DNA from: a virus
Reading direction: 5' to 3' (one strand)
Virus record (IMG/VR): IMGVR_UViG_3300010354_000120
Span: 1 to 53,647 of that record
DNA: 53,647 nt
Each line of letters starts with the position of its first letter. Positions within the stretch are counted from its first letter, which is position 1. This document shows positions 6,732 through 13,195 of the stretch, in pieces. The position numbers and the translations under genes were made by a program. Under the pieces are notes generated by a model, which made no database searches, was not told where the DNA came from, and saw nothing but the letters and a program-made list of their open reading frames with translations.

Positions 6732-6989
6732 ATGGAAGAAGATCTAAAAGAAGCACTTGAAAAGAAGTTTTTCTGCTCATCAAAATTTGCTCAAGAAATT
6801 GAGATTTTGGTCAGGGATAATATTGATATGAGTTATATCGATGCGATCATATATTTTTGTGAGGTAAACTCTCTTGACTTAGAATCAATCCCTAAGTTGA
6901 TTTCAAAACCCCTGAAAGAAAAGATTAAATATGAGGCGATGGAATTGAATTTCCTGAAGAGAACTTCTCATGCCAAACTTCCGATATGA
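6732..6989 (+). CDS. 33: Late promoter transcription accessory protein gp33
   Basis: 85 aa from ATG 6732 (GTG 6687 rejected, see promoter). The pattern MSYIDAIIYFCEVNSLDLESIPKLISKPLKEKI...L-N-F-L-K-R fits the gp33 family of T4-like phages, including the short form in cyanophages. gp33 bridges the RNA polymerase beta flap and the sliding clamp so that gp55-RNAP starts at TATAAATA late promoters, many of which are seen in this window. Identification rests on motif memory and on position beside gp59/gp32. Confidence 0.72.
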   Translation: MEEDLKEALEKKFFCSSKFAQEIEILVRDNIDMSYIDAIIYFCEVNSLDLESIPKLISKPLKEKIKYEAMELNFLKRTSHAKLPI

Positions 6990-6997
6990 TGTTGTGA

Positions 6998-7591
6998 ATG
7001 ACACCCTTTGATTGTTATAAAACTTATCTTGCACTAAAAAATCACTTCACAAAAGAAAAGTATGACTACCACAAATATTGTGGTAAAAGTCGAGCATCAT
7101 TACAATCCTTCTACAATCGCAAGGATAGATTTTGGTTCGAAAAATTATCCAGAAACAAAACAGATAAAGAAATTGTAGACTTTTTCGTATCTAATTTTGT
7201 ATCTAAGGATAATCCAGACACTCTATGGATCGGTGAGATTATTCGTAGCGGTGACAAAACATATTCCGAATGGAAAAAAAGAACTCAATCTTTGACATAT
7301 TTGTTTAAAGAAGAGACTGAAAAATTATTTAAAGACCACACTCTTGATGATGCGTTTGATTGCTCTAAAGGGCACCCAATTGTTCTTAAGTCATTTCTTA
7401 ATGGAGAGATTAGTATTGAAACTTTGGTGATTTATAATCGAATATTTGAGATTGGAAAGCAATTTGATAAAAAGTTAAATGATCCAGTGTGGACATTAGT
7501 ATCCCTAAAACTTAGAAAATATAATGACTTTCTAAATATTAACATCTTCCCTTACAGAAAAAATTTAAAAAGTATATTACTTGGAGATTGA
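6998..7591 (+). CDS. 59: gp59 loader of gp41 DNA helicase
   Basis: 197 aa (T4 gp59 is 217). Key matches to T4 gp59: YDYHKYCGK near residue 24, R-x-R-F-W-F-E-K-L-S near 45, FFVSNFV...WIGEI at about 63-82, and a helical C-terminal domain. It loads the replicative helicase on gp32-coated forks and is followed in order by gp32, its binding partner. It ends on the base before the next gene's leader. Confidence 0.85.
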   Translation: MTPFDCYKTYLALKNHFTKEKYDYHKYCGKSRASLQSFYNRKDRFWFEKLSRNKTDKEIVDFFVSNFVSKDNPDTLWIGEIIRSGDKTYSEWKKRTQSLTYLFKEETEKLFKDHTLDDAFDCSKGHPIVLKSFLNGEISIETLVIYNRIFEIGKQFDKKLNDPVWTLVSLKLRKYNDFLNINIFPYRKNLKSILLGD

Positions 7592-7592
7592 T

Positions 7593-7940
7593 ATGGGTTT
7601 CTTTGACTCTGATATTGTGAGGTCGGAACTTGCGGAGATCTCCGACTTACAGGAAAGGATTTATTCCAATGTGTTCAAGTTTTCTTCTATGACTAGGGAG
7701 GAAAAACTTGAGCACGTTGATTTATTAGATCTTCTGCTACAAAAGCAACAGGTTCTTTATACGCGATTGAAATTGTCAGATGATCCAAAAGCAAAGGAAA
7801 TGAAAAATCGCATTACGGAATCTGCAAAAATGATGGGTCTTCCCATAAATTCTGATGTTGGGATTGTATTAAAGAATATAGCAGCAGTTCTGCAGTCAAT
7901 GCGCGAAAGAATTGACAGGACCGGTTCGGACCTGCCATAA
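7593..7940 (+). CDS. Conserved protein, DUF1825-like
   Basis: 115 aa. Start ATG 7593 with GGAG nine bases upstream; an earlier in-frame start would lie inside gp59. The N-terminus MGFFDSDIVRSEL and a helical body with LLLQKQ..LYTRLKLSDDP recall cyanobacterial DUF1825 proteins (MxFFDSEIV...). Similarity judged by eye. It sits between gp59 and gp32, so a replication role is possible. Confidence 0.6.
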   Translation: MGFFDSDIVRSELAEISDLQERIYSNVFKFSSMTREEKLEHVDLLDLLLQKQQVLYTRLKLSDDPKAKEMKNRITESAKMMGLPINSDVGIVLKNIAAVLQSMRERIDRTGSDLP

Positions 7941-7987
7941 TAGAATCATAAAGGTCGGATGGCAGACGACTAAATATTAAAATGGGC

Positions 7988-8016
7988 TTGACATCCCTTC
8001 CGCTCAATACTAGGAT
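7988..8016 (+). promoter_or_regulatory. Sigma70-type promoter for gp32
   Basis: TTGACA (7988-7993), 17 bp, TAGGAT (8011-8016). It gives gp32 its own transcript, with a leader of about 38 bases before ATG 8061. Confidence 0.75.
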
Positions 8017-8060
8017 AAAGTTGTCACAAGTGCCAAATACAAAACATACGGAGCATACAC

Positions 8061-8990
8061 ATGTCTTTTGCTGATCTCAAAAAGCAATCTACACTGGGTT
8101 CTTTGACTGATAAACTAGTCAAACAAGTAGAAAAACTGAATAGTGGTGGTGGATCTGGAGTTGATGACCGCTTCTGGAAACCCGAAATGGATAAGAGTGG
8201 CGTCGGATCTGCCGTAATTCGCTTTCTTCCCGCGCCCAAAGGAGAAGATCTTCCTTGGGTTCAAATGTTCTCTCATGCCTTCCAAGGTCCTGGTGGATGG
8301 TATATTGAGAATTCTCTGACAACTCTTGGTCAGAAAGATCCCGTCTCAGAGTATAATCGCACTCTGTGGAATAGTGGTAATGAAAAGGACAAGGAAACTG
8401 TGCGCAGGCAAAAGCGCAAACTGTCCTACTACGCAAACATCTATGTTGTTCGCGATCCTGCACATCCTGAAAATGAGGGTCGTGTATTCCTGTTCAAGTT
8501 TGGTAAGAAAATCTTTGACAAGATTCTGAATGCTATGCAACCAGAATTTGAAGATGAGACTCCTATCAATCCATTTGACTTTTGGACCGGTGCCAATTTC
8601 AAACTGAAGTTGGTCAAGAAGGATGGTTACTGGAACTATGATAAGTCCGAATTCGCTGCTTCTAAACCTCTTATGGAGGATGATGATGCGCTGGAAGCAA
8701 TCTGGGAGAAGCAGCACCTTCTGCAACCCCTTGTTGCTGCAGATCAATTCAAGTCATATCAAGATCTTGAAAAGCGTCTGAAGTATGTGATCGGACAAAA
8801 ACAGTCTGCTCGCAGAGAAGATCCTGAGGTTATGGATGAGGAGACTCTTGAAGAGCGTTCTCCTGAACTTCCAGACAATCTGCGTGATCAACTTAACAGT
8901 CTGTCATCCAGTCGCGTAGAAAGTTCCTCTGGGGGTGATGAGGACGACGATGATGCAATGTCTTACTTTCAACGACTAGTTGATATGTGA
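8061..8990 (+). CDS. 32: gp32 single-stranded DNA-binding protein
   Basis: 309 aa (T4 gp32 is 301). The N-terminal basic/Ser-Leu stretch KKQSTLGSL corresponds to the cooperativity (LAST-type) motif. The OB core contains WYIEN and LSYYANIYVVRDPAHPENEGRVFLFKFGKKIFDKI, nearly parallel to T4. The acidic tail (GGDEDDDDAMSYF) is the binding arm for partner proteins. The T4 zinc ligands (the CPVC region) are absent: the corresponding stretch reads KDPVSEYN. It coats ssDNA in replication and recombination. Confidence 0.95.
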   Translation: MSFADLKKQSTLGSLTDKLVKQVEKLNSGGGSGVDDRFWKPEMDKSGVGSAVIRFLPAPKGEDLPWVQMFSHAFQGPGGWYIENSLTTLGQKDPVSEYNRTLWNSGNEKDKETVRRQKRKLSYYANIYVVRDPAHPENEGRVFLFKFGKKIFDKILNAMQPEFEDETPINPFDFWTGANFKLKLVKKDGYWNYDKSEFAASKPLMEDDDALEAIWEKQHLLQPLVAADQFKSYQDLEKRLKYVIGQKQSARREDPEVMDEETLEERSPELPDNLRDQLNSLSSSRVESSSGGDEDDDDAMSYFQRLVDM

Positions 8991-9668
8991 TCACTCAAAT
9001 AGTCTAATATTATCGCCTCTCTTAAGGGTTCTACTTACATATTGAGTAGAACCTTTTTTATATGGCATCAATCTCTCAATATCATCTAATACAAGACCCA
9101 GATACTTTGGTTTGAGGAGATTAATGCTTCTTTTTTCATTTTCTTTTTTTGATTCCCACTCATAGTATGTTACTGGTCTAGCAACACCATCGGAAATCAT
9201 TTCTTCACCGCGCCCTGGATCAAAATAAGTAATAGAGAAATCTTCAGGAACTTTAAGTCCCGCATTCATGATCACAACTCCTGCGGTATTACGAATCTCT
9301 GTCGTTTCATAATGATGAATTCCATTATAGAGATTCTCATACGATCCATATTTTTCAAGCATGATACGGTCAAATACGGTCTGCTTAACTGGCCATTCTG
9401 AGTGGACATTCACAATATTATTGGAAAGAAGAACTACCCAATCAAGATTCGAATCTTTATATGTTTTATAAGCAACATTATCTGGGCGTTCGTCACCAAC
9501 AATCTGATACTTTGTGAAAAACGCTAGGTTGTCAAGAATGTCTTCACGTATTTTTCCGCGCTTAAATATATTCTTTACTTCTGTAAAGTCAGAAATATTT
9601 TTGCGCTCGTTATCCCTACTAACGTATTCAAAATTGGGAAGATATTTAAAATATGAATATGATGACAT
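8991..9668 (-). CDS. 53: Baseplate wedge protein gp53
   Basis: 225 aa. The N-terminal part has SYFKYLPNFEYV and a YQIVGDERPDNVAYKTYKD...WVVLLSNN block, corresponding to the T4 gp53 segment where the protein reads RPEELA...YWVLLMCN. The C-terminus (KPKYLGLVLDDIERLM...Y-V-S-R-T-L-K-R-G) is partly encoded by the gp32 terminator DNA. gp53 joins wedges around the hub. Stop directly abuts the gp32 stop (convergent genes). Expressed late with gp48 and gp4 on the minus strand. Confidence 0.82.
   Translation of the reverse strand: MSSYSYFKYLPNFEYVSRDNERKNISDFTEVKNIFKRGKIREDILDNLAFFTKYQIVGDERPDNVAYKTYKDSNLDWVVLLSNNIVNVHSEWPVKQTVFDRIMLEKYGSYENLYNGIHHYETTEIRNTAGVVIMNAGLKVPEDFSITYFDPGRGEEMISDGVARPVTYYEWESKKENEKRSINLLKPKYLGLVLDDIERLMPYKKGSTQYVSRTLKRGDNIRLFE
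9027..9059 (+). terminator. gp32 terminator embedded in the antisense gp53 gene
   Basis: GGTTCTACT (9027-9035) / AGTAGAACC (9045-9053), a 9-bp perfect stem with a 9-base loop, followed by six T (9054-9059). It lies 37 bases after the gp32 stop but inside the 3' end of gp53 on the other strand. The minus strand has no U-run after the stem, so it acts on the gp32 direction only. Confidence 0.85.
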
Positions 9669-9670
9669 GA

Positions 9671-10579
9671 TTAGTAACCGATTGGATGATCTGATTCTCT
9701 TTGATAATCTACATCGTAGATTGGTTCAATCTCTGTGAATTGTAGTTGCATAGAATACTGCGCCATGGTTGCGTCAGCATCATCATATGTCATGTATGAA
9801 CCTAGGGGAGTGTAATCAACTGCACAATTCTTTAGGGCACAGCACTTCTTAATCAGGTTAATTGATGGGTGTGTTTGAGAAGTTCCCTTTAGGTACTTAA
9901 TTTCAAAGACATATGGCGCTTTAAGAAATAATCTACCTGGAGTAAGTCTTACTGCCATATTTTCTTTGAAGAATCGAATGATTCTTTTTACTGATTTACC
10001 CTCTCTTTCATTCCTTGCGGTCATTTTGAAAGTGAACTGGAAGTCCCTAAGTGTTGGTCCTTGGAAAAGCAACTCAAGGTTTGGGTTGATGATCTGTCCA
10101 GTTGCCCTAGAAAGAAGACCTTCTCCGACACCAGCAGCTTGCTCTGCCATGTAGAGGTTTGCGAGTTTTGGATCCTGAAGAACGTCTTTGGCAAGTCCAC
10201 CAAGATTCTGACCAAGATTATCAAAACTCTTAGTGTCCATGAAGTCCAGAGATGAATTGACAAGTCTTCTCTGAAGTTCGTTTAATGACTTTGCTTCCCA
10301 CTGAACCGAGTTACTATCTGTAATTGGTGCTTGAACGGGAAGATACGCAGTGGGACCAATTCTTCTATATTTCACATCACCAACTTGCAGACCACCAGAC
10401 GCTGCTGTGCCAAGAGCCTTGGCCAACTCCCAAACGGTAAAAGAAACCCGATCCTGTTCGGGATCCATGTTGATAGGATAGGTTAGGAATGCACCGCCAA
10501 AAGAATCGCTAGTATCAGGTGATGCAATAGGAGCTGATGATACAGATCCTGCTTGTTCTGGAGACGTTGCTTCTGGCAT
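9671..10579 (-). CDS. 48: Baseplate tail tube cap gp48
   Basis: 302 aa. The middle contains GPTLRDFQFTFKMTARNERE, a long strand typical of tube-like proteins, and the end reads YSMQLQFTEIEPIYD, as in tail tube cap/initiator proteins. The Ser/Pro-rich N-terminus is probably flexible. It caps the hub and helps start tube polymerisation. It is called gp48 from its place upstream of gp53 in the same unit; gp54 is the alternative, since both share the tube fold. Confidence 0.72.
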   Translation of the reverse strand: MPEATSPEQAGSVSSAPIASPDTSDSFGGAFLTYPINMDPEQDRVSFTVWELAKALGTAASGGLQVGDVKYRRIGPTAYLPVQAPITDSNSVQWEAKSLNELQRRLVNSSLDFMDTKSFDNLGQNLGGLAKDVLQDPKLANLYMAEQAAGVGEGLLSRATGQIINPNLELLFQGPTLRDFQFTFKMTARNEREGKSVKRIIRFFKENMAVRLTPGRLFLKAPYVFEIKYLKGTSQTHPSINLIKKCCALKNCAVDYTPLGSYMTYDDADATMAQYSMQLQFTEIEPIYDVDYQRESDHPIGY

Positions 10580-10596
10580 TATGAGATAATGGTTTG

Positions 10597-10608
10597 TATT
10601 TATTTATG
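10597..10608 (-). promoter_or_regulatory. Late promoter for gp48-gp53 (minus strand)
   Basis: On the minus strand CATAAATAAATA reads from 10608 to 10597, 18-29 bases before the gp48 start. It overlaps the stop codon of the preceding minus-strand gene. It gives two overlapping one-off matches to TATAAATA. Confidence 0.5.
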
Positions 10609-10944
10609 AGAGAATTTAGCGAACGGTATTTTTCGTAATTCTGAGATTTCCTCCGGATATACTATGTGAAGTTTTCCAATCACTTCAATCCAGGTATATT
10701 GTCTTGCCATTCCCCAGTGAAAGTTAATCGCCCGGAATCCCCATTTTTCAATTGAGGTGACAGCAACGAGTGGATGAGCATCGTATTCAAAGTTACTTGT
10801 TTTTGGATAATAAACAAATGTATAGTATCCACCAACTTCAGGTATTAATACAGATTCTGTAAAAACTTCCAGAATACTCATCATAAGAGAGTCTGGATCC
10901 ATTTGCCCCGATATTTTTTTATTGAGTTCTTGTATTCTACTCAT
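10600..10944 (-). CDS. Conserved virion-region protein (114 aa)
   Basis: 114 aa. Helical start, then YYTFVYYPKT, Y-D-x-HPLVAV and GFRAINFHWGMARQYTWIEVIGKLHIVYPEE. The aromatic block INFHWG..RQYTW is a motif I associate with a conserved, unnamed protein beside gp4 in T4-like cyanophages. Probably structural or an assembly factor. Its start overlaps the gp4 stop (ATGA type). Confidence 0.65.
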   Translation of the reverse strand: MSRIQELNKKISGQMDPDSLMMSILEVFTESVLIPEVGGYYTFVYYPKTSNFEYDAHPLVAVTSIEKWGFRAINFHWGMARQYTWIEVIGKLHIVYPEEISELRKIPFAKFSHK

Positions 10945-11396
10945 CCCTTCAGTCCCAATTCTTCTTCGGTTATGATCTTAAATTCAATCCTATTATCCTT
11001 ACAAAATTCTTTTGCTGCTTGCCACTTCGATTGATTTACTGCATAAGTCTGAACTTCTGTAATGTATGATTTTGTTGTCCTAGATCTTTGTTTCGGCGGC
11101 AGTGTTGACTTTTTGGGTTTAACTTCAATCAGATACTTGTGTTTTTTTCCATCATTTTCTAGCACTTCAATTAGAAAGTCTGGATAATATCTACATACTT
11201 TTTCTTTCACTGGATTCCAATATGGAATTGAGAACTCTTCAGATCCATACCTAAGAACCGCAGATGTTCTATCACACCACTTCATGAATTTTAGTTCCCA
11301 ACTGCTCCTATAAATTATGTTTGAAGGATCTCCAATATATTTCTCTGGGTTTTGGGGGTGAAATCTTCCCTGATAATACTTGGAATCTTTGGGCAT
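10941..11396 (-). CDS. 4: Head completion protein gp4 (nuclease fold)
   Basis: 151 aa from the ATG at 11396, chosen because it gives the same length as T4 gp4 (150 aa) and follows the late promoter by 24 bases; the frame is open 15 residues further but that part would lie in the promoter. Matches to T4 gp4: NPEKYIGDP...YRSSWELKFMKWCD, YYPDF and LIEVKPKK (the E-x-K of a PD-(D/E)XK fold), then TYAVNQSKWQAA. gp4 finishes filled heads before tail joining. Confidence 0.85.
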   Translation of the reverse strand: MPKDSKYYQGRFHPQNPEKYIGDPSNIIYRSSWELKFMKWCDRTSAVLRYGSEEFSIPYWNPVKEKVCRYYPDFLIEVLENDGKKHKYLIEVKPKKSTLPPKQRSRTTKSYITEVQTYAVNQSKWQAAKEFCKDNRIEFKIITEEELGLKG

Positions 11397-11419
11397 ACAT
11401 AATATATAAGAGTAAGCTT

Positions 11420-11427
11420 TATTTATA
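11420..11427 (-). promoter_or_regulatory. Late promoter, perfect TATAAATA (minus strand)
   Basis: The plus strand reads TATTTATA at 11420-11427, so the minus strand has TATAAATA exactly, 24 bases before the gp4 ATG. It lies 2 bases from the ATG of the divergent gp54-like gene. Confidence 0.75.
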
Positions 11428-11428
11428 A

Positions 11429-12259
11429 ATGCCCGCACCAAAACCGGTAATTAAGACTAACTCTCAGATTAAGTCTCTCCTGCTTCAACCATCCCTAACG
11501 TCACACTTTCAGGCATGGTTGGAACCGCCACCGGATCTACGTCAGTTCTATGATGCCGAGCATCTTTCTTTGTCATGCCATGAGGCGGCTCTTCCTGGTT
11601 CTGCAATCATGACTGCAGAATTGAATGATGATTATACCGGTGTCACAGAAAGACTTGGTTATCGCAGGCAGCATGATGAAAGAGCAACCTTTACATTCTA
11701 TGTTGATCTTGGTGGGTCTACACAGGGATCATATAGTGTAATTTGGTTTTTTGAGAAGTGGATTCAATATGCTATGAATGATGACGATCAAAGAAAAGAT
11801 AAGAATCGTTTCTATCGAGTAAGATATTCTGATCGATACAGATCTCCGGAAATTTATATCAATAAGTTTGAACGTGAAATGCAAGGAACATATCTTGCAT
11901 ATACATTTCTGCAAGCATATCCAGTTGAAATGATTACCATGCCTGTCAAGTATACTACATCGGAATTGATGATGTGTACAGTATCATTTACATATAACAG
12001 ATTTATTGTTGAAAGATTGGGATATGGAAGTGGAAATAATAACCCACGATTTGCTGGAAATCCAGCACAAACTCCAGTAAATCAGAATGCCAATTCGCCA
12101 AGTCCCCAAAATCCAAATAATAGACCCGTTAATGGTGCAGTATATAATGATTTCTTGAATGGTGATACTCAAAGAAATGGTAGAGCAATTGGCAATCCAG
12201 CACTTGATCAATATGGAACAAGAGATCAACTTGGCAGATCACAGGGTCTATTGGGGTGA
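11429..12259 (+). CDS. 54: gp54-like baseplate tail tube initiator
   Basis: 276 aa. The core follows the phage tube (gp19-like) pattern: SCHEAALPGSAI, then RATFTFYVD, YSVIWFFEKWIQY and late VSFTYNRF. The C-terminal 80 residues are Asn/Pro/Gly-rich and probably disordered. It is divergent from gp4 and ahead of the hub genes. T4 gp54 contains a gp19-like tube domain, hence the call; another tube-like baseplate protein is possible. No clear ribosome site precedes the ATG. Confidence 0.62.
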   Translation: MPAPKPVIKTNSQIKSLLLQPSLTSHFQAWLEPPPDLRQFYDAEHLSLSCHEAALPGSAIMTAELNDDYTGVTERLGYRRQHDERATFTFYVDLGGSTQGSYSVIWFFEKWIQYAMNDDDQRKDKNRFYRVRYSDRYRSPEIYINKFEREMQGTYLAYTFLQAYPVEMITMPVKYTTSELMMCTVSFTYNRFIVERLGYGSGNNNPRFAGNPAQTPVNQNANSPSPQNPNNRPVNGAVYNDFLNGDTQRNGRAIGNPALDQYGTRDQLGRSQGLLG

Positions 12260-12265
12260 TAAATA
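12258..12265 (+). promoter_or_regulatory. Late promoter (GATAAATA)
   Basis: GATAAATA overlaps the gp54-like stop and lies 26 bases before the gp26 ATG. One base off TATAAATA. Confidence 0.5.
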
Positions 12266-12290
12266 AAGCATCTGAACTTTTTGAGAGATT

Positions 12291-13010
12291 ATGCCGTTAC
12301 CAAAGATTTCTACTCCGACTTATGAATTGGAACTGCCATCAACAGGAAAAAAGATAGAGTATAGACCCTTTTTGGTTAGGGAAGAAAAACTTCTTGTTTT
12401 GGCACTAGAAAGTCAGGACACCAAACAAATTTCCACAGCAATTAAGAACGTAATTAAAAATTGTATTGAAACAAAAGGCGTTAAAGTGGAAACTCTTCCC
12501 ACATTTGACATTGAATACATCTTCCTAAACATTAGGGGAAAGTCTGTTGGGGAAGAGATTGAAGTCAATATTATCTGTCCCGATGATGACAGCACCACTG
12601 TTCTCACTAAGATTAGTGTTGATGATATTCATGTCCAGAAGAATCCCGAGCACAATAACAAAATTAAGCTTGATGATTCTTTAATGATGGAGATGAAGTA
12701 TCCATCATTAGATCAATTCGTGAAGAGTAATTTTGATCTCGAATCCGACAATAACATGGAGCAATCGTTTGATTTGATTGCATCATGTATTGATAAGATC
12801 TATAATGAAGATGAAGTTTGGGTTGCTGCCGATGTAACCAAAAAGGAACTTAGTGATTTCCTTGATCAAATGAATACAACTCAATTCAAGCAGATTGAAA
12901 AATTCTTTGAAACGATGCCCAAACTATCACACACTGTGACAGTTAAGAATCCAAGCACTGGGGTTGAGAGTGAGGTTGTTCTAGAGGGACTATCAAGTTT
13001 TTTCGCCTAG
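12291..13010 (+). CDS. 26: Baseplate hub / tail assembly chaperone gp26
   Basis: 239 aa (T4 gp26 is 208). It begins MPLPKISTPTYELELPSTGKKIEYRPFLVREEKLLVLA and ends with a short VTVKNPSTG strand, the cyanophage gp26 pattern. It is needed for hub assembly. It ends in T-TTT-TTC-GCC-TAG, a -1 slippery heptamer two codons from the stop; the -1 frame runs straight into the 60-aa gp51 frame. This is the arrangement of lambda G/GT-type tail assembly chaperones, and the tape-measure-like gene follows. Confidence 0.82.
   Translation: MPLPKISTPTYELELPSTGKKIEYRPFLVREEKLLVLALESQDTKQISTAIKNVIKNCIETKGVKVETLPTFDIEYIFLNIRGKSVGEEIEVNIICPDDDSTTVLTKISVDDIHVQKNPEHNNKIKLDDSLMMEMKYPSLDQFVKSNFDLESDNNMEQSFDLIASCIDKIYNEDEVWVAADVTKKELSDFLDQMNTTQFKQIEKFFETMPKLSHTVTVKNPSTGVESEVVLEGLSSFFA
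12998..13004 (+). promoter_or_regulatory. Candidate programmed -1 frameshift site (T TTT TTC)
   Basis: Canonical X XXY YYZ heptamer in the gp26 frame: T, TTT, TTC, then GCC TAG. After a -1 slip the codons are TTT TTT CGC CTA GCC ATG..., open through gp51 to 13195. This would make a gp26-gp51 fusion of about 300 residues. Confidence 0.6.
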
Positions 13011-13012
13011 CC

Positions 13013-13195
13013 ATGTCCCACATGGATCTTGAAAACTATTTCGTATTAAATTTCTCCTTAATGCAGTATCATAAATATTCATTAACAGAGATAGAAAATA
13101 TGATTCCTTGGGAGAGAGATGTCTATGTGGGTATGTTGAAGAATCATCTTGAAGAAGAACGATTAAAAGCAGAGGCTCAGAAAAATGCCCGTTGA
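13013..13195 (+). CDS. 51: gp51-like hub assembly protein (60 aa)
   Basis: 60 aa, in the -1 frame relative to gp26, starting two bases after its stop; a second in-frame ATG at 13022 is also usable. Sequence: LNFSLMQYHKYSLTEIENMIPWERDVYVGML, then a charged helix. The S-x-x-E-I-x-x-(I/M)P-x-x-E form is like the T domain of GT tail chaperones. In cyanophages this small gene is usually named gp51. It may be made free, as a fusion with gp26, or both. It overlaps the next gene by 11 bases. Confidence 0.65.
   Translation: MSHMDLENYFVLNFSLMQYHKYSLTEIENMIPWERDVYVGMLKNHLEEERLKAEAQKNAR

Noticed and set aside
13070-13077. CATAAATA in the gp51 gene as a late promoter for the tape-measure-like gene
   Set aside because: Possible, but it lies inside codons of a conserved segment and over 100 bases from the next start; not enough support to list.
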